DNA from: Luteimonas galliterrae
GTDB taxonomy: Bacteria; Pseudomonadota; Gammaproteobacteria; Xanthomonadales; Xanthomonadaceae
Assembly: GCF_023374055.1 (NCBI RefSeq)
Contig: NZ_JAMBEP010000001.1
Location: 1,302,001 to 1,366,000, forward strand
DNA length: 64,000 nt
Direction of reading: 5' to 3'
Shown: one piece after another, positions 39,733 through 47,374 of the stretch
Numbering within the stretch: position 1 is the first letter of the stretch
How the letters are laid out: each line of letters opens with the position of its first letter
Notes under the pieces: model-generated
What the model was told of the DNA's origin: nothing
What the model saw: the letters and a program-made list of their open reading frames with translations, nothing else
Databases searched by the model: none
Program-made: the position numbers and the translations under genes

Positions 39733-40071
39733 ATGAAACTCGCCGACGTCCGCAAGACCGCGCTGTCGCTGCCGGAAACGACGGAGGCGCCGCATTTCAA
39801 CTACGCGTCGTTCCAGGTCGCCGGCAAGATCTTCGCCACCGTTCCGCCCGAGGGTACGCATATCCACGTCTTCGTCGAAGAGGAGCAGCGCGAACGGGCG
39901 CTCGCGCTCGAGCCGGGCTGGATAGAAAAGCTGCATTGGGGCAAGAAGGTCGTCGGACTGCGGATCACGCTCGATAGAGCGAAACCGGCGATGGTGGAAG
40001 CACTGCTGGCCGAGGCGTGGCGCGTAAAGGCGCCGAAACGTGTGCTCGGCTCCATTCGCAAACCGCAATAA
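39733..40071 (+). CDS. MmcQ/YjbR family protein
   Basis: This 112-aa protein matches the small DNA-binding-like MmcQ/YjbR fold: ALSLPETTEAPHFNYASFQVAGKIFATV and WGKKVVGLRITLDRAKPAMVEALLAEAWRVKAPKR. The fold resembles the CyaY/YjbR double-wing type. Biological role is unestablished. It is 6 bp downstream of the VOC gene, so the two are likely cotranscribed. Confidence 0.82.
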   Translation: MKLADVRKTALSLPETTEAPHFNYASFQVAGKIFATVPPEGTHIHVFVEEEQRERALALEPGWIEKLHWGKKVVGLRITLDRAKPAMVEALLAEAWRVKAPKRVLGSIRKPQ

Positions 40072-40082
40072 CCAAGTTCTGC

Positions 40083-40159
40083 TGTCATCCCGAGCGGAGC
40101 GAGGGATCTGTTCTCACGCGCCGACGGGCGAGCAGATCCCTCGCTCCGCTCGGGATGAC
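40083..40159. repeat. Inverted repeat, TGTCATCCCGAGCGGAGCGAGGGATCTG type
   Basis: Perfect 27-bp arms (40083-40109 and 40133-40159) lie around a 23-bp spacer. The stem itself contains the palindrome CGAGCGGAGCGAG. This is a REP class without a GTAG foot, related to the GTCATCCC-type hairpins seen in the composite blocks and at 54358. Confidence 0.88.
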
Positions 40160-40203
40160 GACGTAAGGTGTGGGGCGACAAATTGAGGTGTAGGATCGCC
40201 TCC

Positions 40204-41034
40204 ATGAGATCAAACCACGGCATCCGCATCGGTATCGGCGGCTGGACTTACGTGCCGTGGCGCAACAACTTCTATCCTGCCGGCCTGGTGCAGCGGCGCG
40301 AGCTGGAATTCGCCAGCCGCCATGTCACCGCCATCGAGATAAACGGCACCTACTACGGCACGCAGAAGCCGGCCACTTACGCGAAATGGCGCGACGAAAC
40401 GCCCGCAGGTTTCCTGTTCTCGGCCAAGGCGCCCAAACGCATCATGGGCACGCGTGTGCTGGCCAAGACCGGCCCGCAGATCGACGACTTCGTCGGCGGC
40501 ATCGCCGAACTGGGCGACAAGCTCGGCCCGCTGGTCTGGCAGTTCGAACAGGGCCGCAAGATCGACGCGGACGACTTCGCCGCATTCCTCGGGCTGCTCC
40601 CGAAAAAAACCGCGAACGGCCGCGCACTGCGGCATGTCCTGGACGTGCGCGATCCGGACTTCGTCGATGCCGGCTTCCTCGCCTTGGCGCGGCGGCACGG
40701 CATGGCGACGGTCTTCACCGATTCCGGCGACTATCCTTCGTTCGCCGATATCACCGCCGATTTCGTCTATGCCCGATTGATGCGCACGCGCTCGGACGTC
40801 GCCACCGGCTATCCGCAAAAGGAACTGCAGCGCTGGGCCGCGCGCGCGCAGCTTTGGGCCGGCGGCGGCGAGCCGGACGACTTGACCAGGATCGCGCAGC
40901 CCGCCCAGGCGCCCGCGCAGCGGCGCGACGTGTTCCTCTATTTCATCAGCGCCGCCAAAGAGCGCAATCCCGCCGCGGCGATGGCGCTGCTCCGCGAGCT
41001 CGGACTGGCCCCGGCCGAGGCATTCCGCCCCTAG
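40204..41034 (+). CDS. DUF72 family protein
   Basis: This 276-aa cytosolic protein of the DUF72 TIM-barrel-like family carries RIGIGGWTYVPWRNNFYPAG, YASRHV-like FASRHVTAIEINGTYYG, and PAGFLFSAKAPKRI. The conserved acidic/aromatic residues line the barrel, but no reaction is known. It stands alone between a REP-type palindrome and the first aldo/keto reductase gene (85 bp gap). Confidence 0.85.
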   Translation: MRSNHGIRIGIGGWTYVPWRNNFYPAGLVQRRELEFASRHVTAIEINGTYYGTQKPATYAKWRDETPAGFLFSAKAPKRIMGTRVLAKTGPQIDDFVGGIAELGDKLGPLVWQFEQGRKIDADDFAAFLGLLPKKTANGRALRHVLDVRDPDFVDAGFLALARRHGMATVFTDSGDYPSFADITADFVYARLMRTRSDVATGYPQKELQRWAARAQLWAGGGEPDDLTRIAQPAQAPAQRRDVFLYFISAAKERNPAAAMALLRELGLAPAEAFRP

Positions 41035-41119
41035 AGCCGCATGCCGTTCGGCACTGTCGGCTCACGCGGCCTTATCGGAGATTGACGCACGATCGGCCGA
41101 CCTCGCACAGGAGCCAGCC

Positions 41120-42097
41120 ATGCCTTCCCGCCGCGACTTCCTCGCCAGTACAGCCCTGTCCGCCACCGCGATCGCGCTGATGCCGTTGAGCGCCTGCAGC
41201 CAGGAAACGACGCCCGCCGCCAACCCCACCTCGACGCCGCTCGCCGCGACGGCCGAAACGCCGTTCTCGGGCACCCTGATCGAGCGCGCGATACCCGTCA
41301 GCGGCGAGCGGATCCCGGTGATCGGCATGGGCACTTCCGGCAGCTTCGAAGTGGGCGACAGCGCGGCAGAACGCGATCCGCTGCGCGAAGTGCTGAAGCG
41401 TTTCGTCGCCGCGGGCGCGACGGTGATCGACACCGCCCCCACGTACGGCACCGCCGAAGATGTGCTGGGCGCGCTCGTTTCCGAGGCCAGCGTGCGCAGC
41501 AAACTCTTCCTGGCCACCAAGCTGTCCGGCGTCAGCGGACGCGACGAAGGCCTGGCGCAGTTCGACGAATCGCTTCGCCGGCTCAAAACCGACAAGGTGG
41601 AACTGCTGCAGGTGCACAACCTGCGCGACACCGAAACCCAGCTCGCCCTTGCGCGCGAACTGAAGCAGCAGGGCAAGGTGAAGTACGTCGGCCTGACCCA
41701 CTACGTGGAGAGCGCGCAGGCCGAACTGGCCGACGCGATGCGGAAACTCAAGCCGGACTTCGTGCAGATCAACTATTCGCCTGTGTCGCGCGGCGCGGAG
41801 CAGCGTATTTTTCCGCTGGCGAAGGACCTGGGCATTGCGGTGATGATCAATCGCGCTTTCGAGGACGGGAAACTGTTCGCGCAGGTCAAAGGCAAGCCGG
41901 TACCGGATTGGGCCAAGGAAGTCGGCGCCGACTCGTGGGCGCAGTTGTTCCTGAAATTCGTCATCAGCCAGCCGGAGGTGACCGTGGTGATCCCGGCCAC
42001 GTCGAAGCCGAAGAACCAGACCGACAACCTCAAGGCCGGCGTCGGGAATCTGATGGGCGAACGCCAGCGATCGGCCTTGATCTCGGCGCTGGCTTAG
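41120..42097 (+). CDS. Tat-exported aldo/keto reductase (paralogue 1)
   Basis: The 325-aa product has a twin-arginine signal (SRRDFLAS) with a lipobox-like LSAC at about residue 26. The AKR domain spans about 55-325: Asp and Tyr in IDTAPTYGTAED, Lys in FLATKLSG, His in LLQVHNL form the catalytic tetrad, and ATSKPKN is the NADPH-binding end. Periplasmic location raises the question of cofactor supply, which suggests transport of the folded holoenzyme. It is closely paralogous to the gene at 44334 across the mature domain, with the LytS/LytTR genes between them. AGGAG precedes the ATG. Confidence 0.85.
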   Translation: MPSRRDFLASTALSATAIALMPLSACSQETTPAANPTSTPLAATAETPFSGTLIERAIPVSGERIPVIGMGTSGSFEVGDSAAERDPLREVLKRFVAAGATVIDTAPTYGTAEDVLGALVSEASVRSKLFLATKLSGVSGRDEGLAQFDESLRRLKTDKVELLQVHNLRDTETQLALARELKQQGKVKYVGLTHYVESAQAELADAMRKLKPDFVQINYSPVSRGAEQRIFPLAKDLGIAVMINRAFEDGKLFAQVKGKPVPDWAKEVGADSWAQLFLKFVISQPEVTVVIPATSKPKNQTDNLKAGVGNLMGERQRSALISALA

Positions 42098-42129
42098 TGC
42101 CGTACCCGCGCGCCGGCCGCGGACGGCGC

Positions 42130-42144
42130 GCGCCGAAACGTGCG
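42130..42144 (+). promoter_or_regulatory. Candidate shared regulatory motif upstream of the sensor kinase gene
   Basis: GCGCCGAAACGTGCG ends 84 bp before the LytS-like ATG. A 14/15 match (GCGCCGACACGTGCG, 44235-44249) ends 85 bp before the second aldo/keto reductase ATG. The equal spacing is the main argument for function; a similar 14/15 match at 40030-40044 inside a coding region shows that chance matches occur. Confidence 0.35.
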
Positions 42145-42227
42145 CAAAGCGCGCCGAGCCGAGCGGTACCGGCCGCGGGACGAAGCGCGTCCGTTTATGC
42201 TGTTCGCCAGGCTATCGCGCGCGCGCC

Positions 42228-43373
42228 ATGACATCGGATCCGATTTCCATCCGCAGGCCCGGGGACCTGCCCTCCGGCGCATTGCGCCCGAAGGAGTTGC
42301 CTGCGGGAACCCTGTTCTGGTGGCTGCATATCGGCGGCTGGGGCGGCTTATTCCTGGTCAACTATCTGTCCGCGCTCGCGAACGGCAAGCCAGCCGAGTA
42401 CTGGACGGTGTTGTTGGCCGTCTCCGTGACCGGCTTCATCGGCACGCTCGGCCTGCGCTATCTGCTCCGCGCCTGCAGCGATATGCCGCCGCTGCGCGTC
42501 GCACTGCTGATGATCGCGCCGGCCCTGCTGGTCGGTGCGGCGACGGGCCTGACCTATTCGGCCGTCACGGCGCTGGGATGGTGCAGCAGGTGCAAGCCGT
42601 TTTCGGGGTGGGGTTATTACACCTATGTGGCGAGCCAGATGAACGTGGTGGTGGGCTGGGCCGCCCTGTACCTGGTCATCACCACTTGGCGCAAGCTGCG
42701 CATGCAGACCGAAGCGGCGCTGGCGGCGAACGCGATGGCCCATCAGGCGCAATTGAAGATGCTGCGCTACCAGCTGAATCCGCATTTCCTGTTCAATACC
42801 CTGAACGCGATCTCCACCTTGATCCTCGACCGCGACAACGCCACCGCCAATCGCATGGTGCAGGGGCTCAGCGCCTTCTTGCGCCATTCGTTGGACGCCG
42901 ATCCGATGCAACGGGTGACGCTGAAGCAGGAGATCGACGCGATCTGGCTGTATTTGGAGATCGAGAAGACGCGTTTCGCCGAACGCCTGCGGGTCAGCGT
43001 CGATGTCGAGCCGTCCTGCTGGTCCGCGCTGATGCCGAGCTTGCTGTTGCAGCCGTTGGTGGAGAACGCGATCAAGTACGCCGTGGCCAAGCGCGTCGAA
43101 GGCGGCACGTTGGGCCTGCATGCGTCGCGCGAAGGCGATCGCCTGCGGCTTTCCGTGATCGACGACGGCCCGGGCTGGCCGGCGCTCGAAAATGGCGGCG
43201 TTCCGCCGGACAAGGGCCCGCACGGCAACAGCGTCGGCCTGGCCAACGCCCGCGACCGGCTGCGTGTGCTCTACGGCGAGCACCAGAGTTTCGAGGTGCG
43301 CAATCGCGACGAAGGCGGTTTCATGGTGACCTTGACGCTGCCGTTCGAGACCGGAGGCGCGCCGCGAGAATGA
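42228..43373 (+). CDS. LytS-like sensor histidine kinase
   Basis: This 381-aa kinase has an N-terminal membrane region of about four to six helices (about 28-175) and the His_kinase domain with QLNPHFLFNTLNAI (His186 as the phospho-acceptor) then an HATPase_c region (LLLQPLVENAIKYA, DDGPGWPALENGG, GLANARDRL). It should phosphorylate the LytTR regulator encoded directly downstream, with which it overlaps by four bases (ATGA). No periplasmic sensor domain is evident, so the stimulus may be membrane-associated. It lies between two paralogous Tat-exported reductase genes. Confidence 0.87.
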   Translation: MTSDPISIRRPGDLPSGALRPKELPAGTLFWWLHIGGWGGLFLVNYLSALANGKPAEYWTVLLAVSVTGFIGTLGLRYLLRACSDMPPLRVALLMIAPALLVGAATGLTYSAVTALGWCSRCKPFSGWGYYTYVASQMNVVVGWAALYLVITTWRKLRMQTEAALAANAMAHQAQLKMLRYQLNPHFLFNTLNAISTLILDRDNATANRMVQGLSAFLRHSLDADPMQRVTLKQEIDAIWLYLEIEKTRFAERLRVSVDVEPSCWSALMPSLLLQPLVENAIKYAVAKRVEGGTLGLHASREGDRLRLSVIDDGPGWPALENGGVPPDKGPHGNSVGLANARDRLRVLYGEHQSFEVRNRDEGGFMVTLTLPFETGGAPRE

Positions 43374-44194
43374 CGAAAGCCCGAGACAAAACGATCCGCG
43401 TACTGATCGCCGACGACGAGCCGCTGGCGCGGCGCGGGCTGGAGCTGCGCCTGGCCGGGGAGCGCGACATCCGCATCGTCGGCCAGGTCGGCGACGGCGC
43501 TGCGGCGATCCGCGCGGTGTCCGAGCACACTCCCGACCTGTTGTTCCTGGATGTGCAGATGCCTGGACTGGACGGCTTCGCGACCTTGCGCGCCATCCCG
43601 GCGCAGCAGATGCCGCTGGTGGTGTTCGTCACCGCTTACGACCATTACGCGATCAACGCCTTCGAGGCGAATGCGGTGGACTACCTGCTCAAGCCGGTGG
43701 ACGACAGCCGCCTGCACCAGGCCTTGTTCCGCGTGCGCGAGGCGCTGGACCGGCGCCAAGCCAGCGAGCATCGCGGCAAACTGCTGGGACTGCTCGGCGC
43801 GCTCAGCGGCCGGCCTGCGCTGACGCTGGACGAAGCGCTGCAGGCGGACGACACGTCGCGCTTGCGCGCTCCGGACGCGCCGCTGGCGATCCGCGACGGC
43901 GCGCGCACTGTACGCATTCCGCCGCACAGCCTGCGCTGGGTCGACGCCGCGGGCGACTACATATGCATCCATACCGACGCCGAAACCTACGTGCTGCGGG
44001 CGACGCTGGGACAGCTCGAGAAGCGCCTGGATCCTGCGCGTTTCCCGCGCATCCACCGCTCGGCGCTGATCAATGCGGAGCGGGTCAAATCGCTGCGCTC
44101 GCACCTCAACGGCGAATATTTCCTCACGCTCGACTGCGGGCAGGAACTCAAGCTCTCCCGCAGCTATCGCGATCGCCTCGCTTTGTTCAAGTGA
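43370..44194 (+). CDS. LytTR family response regulator
   Basis: This 274-aa protein has a receiver domain (about 8-125; phospho-acceptor Asp61 in LFLDVQMPG, TAYDHYAINAF, DYLLKPV) and a C-terminal LytTR DNA-binding domain (about 170-274; LRWVDAAGDYICIHTD, FPRIHRSALINAERVKSL, SRSYRDRL). LytTR proteins bind imperfect direct repeats upstream of their targets. It is translationally coupled to the kinase. Likely targets are the kinase operon itself and the reductase gene 140 bp downstream. Confidence 0.88.
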   Translation: MTKARDKTIRVLIADDEPLARRGLELRLAGERDIRIVGQVGDGAAAIRAVSEHTPDLLFLDVQMPGLDGFATLRAIPAQQMPLVVFVTAYDHYAINAFEANAVDYLLKPVDDSRLHQALFRVREALDRRQASEHRGKLLGLLGALSGRPALTLDEALQADDTSRLRAPDAPLAIRDGARTVRIPPHSLRWVDAAGDYICIHTDAETYVLRATLGQLEKRLDPARFPRIHRSALINAERVKSLRSHLNGEYFLTLDCGQELKLSRSYRDRLALFK

Positions 44195-44234
44195 GCTGAC
44201 GCCCGGCATGTAGTGCGGTGCGGTGTTTGCGGAT

Positions 44235-44249
44235 GCGCCGACACGTGCG
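44235..44249 (+). promoter_or_regulatory. Candidate shared regulatory motif upstream of reductase 2
   Basis: GCGCCGACACGTGCG differs by one base from the motif at 42130-42144 and has the same spacing to the start codon (85 bp against 84). It is followed by GAAATCCGC, similar to the CAAAGCGC following the first copy. Confidence 0.35.
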
Positions 44250-44333
44250 AAATCCGCGGCGAACGGCATTGTCTCGGAGCGGTCCGCTCGCCAAGCTGAT
44301 GCCTCCTTCGAGCCAAGGACAAAGGACCCTTCC

Positions 44334-45281
44334 ATGATCACCCGTCGCGATTTCATCGCCGGCGCCGCATCGGCCGCGGCCGTGGCCCTGATGCCTTTCG
44401 ATTCGCACGGCCAGTCGGCCGGATCCACCGGACGACCGCCCTCCGGAACCTTGATCAAGCGCGCGATTCCGTCCACCGGCGAACGGATACCGGTGATGGG
44501 CATCGGTTCCTCCGGCACCTTCGGCGTGTTCGAAGCCGGCGCGCCGCCTCCCGACAGGGTCGCGCTGCGCGAGGTATTCAGGCTCTTCGTCGATGCCGGC
44601 TGCACGGTGGTCGATACCGCGCCGCTCTACGGCGACGGCGAAATCATCCTCGGCGATTTGATCGCCGATTTCGGCGTCCGCGACAAGTTGTTCCTGGCGA
44701 CCAAGCTGACTCGCGTCACGGGCCGCGATGAGGGCTTGGCGCAGTTCCAAGCCTCCCTGCGCCGCTTGAAGACCGACAAGGTAGAGCTGCTGCAAGTGCA
44801 CGACATGCGCGATCTGGACACGCAGTTCGCGCTGACGCGCGAGCTCAAGCAAAGAGGCCTGGTGAAGTACGTCGGCCTGACCCACTCCAACAGCGAGGCC
44901 CAGGACCGGATGGCGGACGCCATGCAGAAGCTCAAGCCCGATTTCGTGCAGATCAACTATTCGCCCGTGTCGCGCGGTGCCGAGCGGCGGATCTTCCCGC
45001 TGGCGAAGGACTTGGGCATCGCGGTGATCGCCAACCGCACCTTCGAGGACGGCAAACTTTTCGGGCAGGTCAAGGGCAAGCCCTTGCCGGACTGGGCCAA
45101 GGAGGTCGATGCGGATTCCTGGGCCCAGTTGTTCCTCAAGTTCGTGATCAGCGAACCGGCCGTGACAGCGGTGATCCCCGCCACGTCCAAGCCGAAGAAC
45201 CAGGCCGACAACCTCAAGGCGGGCTTCGGCAGGCTCATGAGCGCCGAGCAGCGCGCCGCGCTGGTGGCCGCCATCGGCTAG
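44334..45281 (+). CDS. Tat-exported aldo/keto reductase (paralogue 2)
   Basis: The 315-aa product has a twin-arginine signal (TRRDFIAG; no lipobox) and an AKR domain closely paralogous to the 41120 gene: tetrad in VDTAPLYGDGE, FLATKLTR and LLQVHDM, later QINYSPVSRGAERRIFPLAKDLGIAV. Substrate is unknown. Both paralogues share long blocks such as DWAKEV-DADSWAQLFLKFVIS, which points to duplication around the two-component genes. The next gene (NTF2-like) follows after 117 bp. Confidence 0.85.
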   Translation: MITRRDFIAGAASAAAVALMPFDSHGQSAGSTGRPPSGTLIKRAIPSTGERIPVMGIGSSGTFGVFEAGAPPPDRVALREVFRLFVDAGCTVVDTAPLYGDGEIILGDLIADFGVRDKLFLATKLTRVTGRDEGLAQFQASLRRLKTDKVELLQVHDMRDLDTQFALTRELKQRGLVKYVGLTHSNSEAQDRMADAMQKLKPDFVQINYSPVSRGAERRIFPLAKDLGIAVIANRTFEDGKLFGQVKGKPLPDWAKEVDADSWAQLFLKFVISEPAVTAVIPATSKPKNQADNLKAGFGRLMSAEQRAALVAAIG

Positions 45282-45398
45282 ACCTCCCGCCGCCTCGCGC
45301 CTCCCGAGTGGCGCAGCACCACCATCGGCACATGCGCGGCGAAGCCGCCGTGGGAAACACTCCCTCCATCCACTCGTCTCGACGAGGAGAAAAACACC

Positions 45399-45899
45399 AT
45401 GAACGCACGTTTTTCGAAGATCCTGCTCGCGTGGGGCCTGAGCGTAGCGGCCGCCATCGCCTGCGCCGCTCCGGCGGCCGCGCAAACGATTCCCGGCCAA
45501 AGCAACGGAACATCGCAGCAGGACGAGTCGGCCCGCGCCGGCATCCGCGCCACGATCCAGCATTATTTCCAAGGCCACGCCACCGGCGACCCGTCCCATT
45601 TCCGCAAGGCTTTCCTCCCGACCGCCCACGTCGAAATCATTCGCGACGGCAAGTTCACCTCGTGGACGCTCGACGAGTACTGCGCCCTCTTCAAGGGGAC
45701 GCCTGCTGCCGACGAAAGCTCGCGAGTGCGGAGCATCGACTTCGTGGACGTGTCGAACAACACCGCGATCGCCAAGGTGACGCTCGATTATCCGAAGCTC
45801 GTGTTCACGGACTATTTCCTGCTGCTGAAGATCGGCGACGAATGGAAGATCGCGAACAAGATCGCCAGCAACCGGCCGAAGGACACGGGTAAGCAATGA
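45399..45899 (+). CDS. Exported NTF2-like (putative lumazine-binding) protein
   Basis: The 166-aa product has a signal peptide (about 1-28, PAAA|QT). A single NTF2-like/lumazine-binding domain follows (IRATIQHYFQGHATGDPSHFRKAFLPTAHVEIIRDGK, then FTDYFLLLKIGDEWKIANKI). GAGGAG precedes the ATG at good spacing. It is the last gene of the reductase/two-component cluster on this strand; a joint role with the exported reductases is an inference from position. Relationship to the tandem NTF2-like protein at 4708 is at fold level only. Confidence 0.77.
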   Translation: MNARFSKILLAWGLSVAAAIACAAPAAAQTIPGQSNGTSQQDESARAGIRATIQHYFQGHATGDPSHFRKAFLPTAHVEIIRDGKFTSWTLDEYCALFKGTPAADESSRVRSIDFVDVSNNTAIAKVTLDYPKLVFTDYFLLLKIGDEWKIANKIASNRPKDTGKQ

Positions 45900-46014
45900 A
45901 CTCCCTGCGGCCGCCCTCGGCGGCGTGCTTGAGCCCATGCGCACGCATGATGCTCGCCGCAACCCGCTCACGCCACCGCGACGATAGCCGAGAGAAAGTG
46001 CCCGAGGAGGCCGC

Positions 46015-47292
46015 ATGCTGCAACGTTGGTTAGCCCGCCTATTCAACCTCGAGAAGGACGAAACCGGCGCGGTGACGTCCGGCTTCGTCCTGTTCTTCCT
46101 GTTGTTCTCCGGCTATTTCATGCTGCGCCCGGTGCGCGAGACGATGGGCATCACCGGCGGCGTCGACAACCTGCAATGGCTGTTCACCGGCACCTTCGTG
46201 GCCACGCTGGCGGCGATGCCGCTGTTCGGCTGGGTCGCGGCGCGCGTGCAGCGCCGTCGCATCCTGTACTGGGTGTTCGGGTTTTTCGCGATCAACCTGG
46301 CCGGCTTCGCGCTCGGTTTCCTGACGCAGCCGGACAACGTCTGGTTGGCGCGGACTTTCTACATATGGCTGTCCGTATTCAACCTGATCGCGATTTCGGT
46401 GGCCTGGAGCGTGCTGGTCGACCTGTTCGCGGTCGCACAGGCCAAGCGCCTGTTCGGGCTGATGGCGGCCGGCGCCAGCCTCGGCGGCCTGACCGGACCG
46501 GTCCTGGCCGTGTATCTGGTGGAACCGATCGGCCACGCCGGATTGCTGTTGCTCTCCGCGATTTTCCTCCTCGCAGCGGCGTTCGCCGCGCGCCAGGTGC
46601 AGCGCTGGCGCGATGCGCATCCGCTGTCCGCCGAAGAGACGCTGCACCGGCAACGCCCTCTGGGCGGAAGCCCTTTCGCCGGCGCAACGGAAGTGCTGCG
46701 CTCGCCTTTCATGATCGGCATCGCGATCTTCGTATTGTTGTTGGCCAGCGCGACCACCTTCCTCTACTTCGAACAGGCGCGGCTGGTGGAAGCCGCTTTC
46801 CCGGACAAGAAGGATCAAACGCAGGTATTCGGCACGATCGATACCATCGTCCAAAGCCTGGCCATCCTGTCGCAGCTGTTCCTCACCGGCCGGTTGGCGC
46901 AGCGGCTCGGCATCGGCGTATTGCTGGTGGCGGTGCCGGTAGTGGCGATGTTCGGCTTCCTGTGGCTGGCCTTCGCGCCCACGTTCGCGGTGCTGGCGAT
47001 CGTGATGGTGGCGCGGCGCGCAGGCGAATACGCCTTCGTTCGGCCGGGACGGGAAATGCTGTGGACCGCGGTTGCGCCGCAGGCCAAGTACAAAGCGAAA
47101 AACTTCGTCGATACCGTAGTCTATCGCGGCGCCGACGCGGTCAGCGCATGGGTGAAGGCCGGCGTGGACATGCTGGCGCAGCAGCCGGCGATCGCTGCGC
47201 TGCTCGGTGCCGTGATCGCCTTGGTTTGGGCCTTCAATGGCGCCGCGCTGGCACGCATGCACCGGCGCATGACCCATCCGACGGACCCGTAG
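46015..47292 (+). CDS. NTP/NDP-exchanger-like MFS carrier
   Basis: This 425-aa inner membrane protein has 12 predicted helices. The N-terminus (LFNLEKDETGAVTSGFVLFFLLFSGYFMLRPVRETMGI) and the later GEYAFVRPGREMLWTAV and YKAKNFVDTVVYRGADAV segments match bacterial relatives of the Npt/Tlc nucleotide exchangers. These are best known from intracellular bacteria and plastids; homologues in free-living bacteria have no proven substrate. GAGGAGG precedes the ATG. Its TAG stop is the foot of the REP doublet at 47289-47374. Confidence 0.78.
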   Translation: MLQRWLARLFNLEKDETGAVTSGFVLFFLLFSGYFMLRPVRETMGITGGVDNLQWLFTGTFVATLAAMPLFGWVAARVQRRRILYWVFGFFAINLAGFALGFLTQPDNVWLARTFYIWLSVFNLIAISVAWSVLVDLFAVAQAKRLFGLMAAGASLGGLTGPVLAVYLVEPIGHAGLLLLSAIFLLAAAFAARQVQRWRDAHPLSAEETLHRQRPLGGSPFAGATEVLRSPFMIGIAIFVLLLASATTFLYFEQARLVEAAFPDKKDQTQVFGTIDTIVQSLAILSQLFLTGRLAQRLGIGVLLVAVPVVAMFGFLWLAFAPTFAVLAIVMVARRAGEYAFVRPGREMLWTAVAPQAKYKAKNFVDTVVYRGADAVSAWVKAGVDMLAQQPAIAALLGAVIALVWAFNGAALARMHRRMTHPTDP

Positions 47293-47374
47293 GATAGGCC
47301 TTGGCCCACGGTCGCGAGTGCCATTTCCGCCGCGAACGTTTGAGGTCGCGATGTTGGGCCAAGGCCCGCCCTAC
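47289..47374. repeat. Inverted REP doublet, GGCCTTGGCCC type, supplying two stop codons
   Basis: GTAGGATAGGCCTTGGCCC on the left and GGGCCAAGGCCCGCCCTAC on the right. The left foot provides the stop of the NTP/NDP-exchanger gene (47290-47292) and the right foot that of the convergent MFS gene (complement of 47371-47373). The doublet fills the whole gap between the two genes. Confidence 0.88.

Noticed and set aside
41035-41119. Search for the shared 15-bp motif upstream of reductase 1
   Set aside because: No match better than random was seen, so I do not claim that the first reductase is controlled by the same element.
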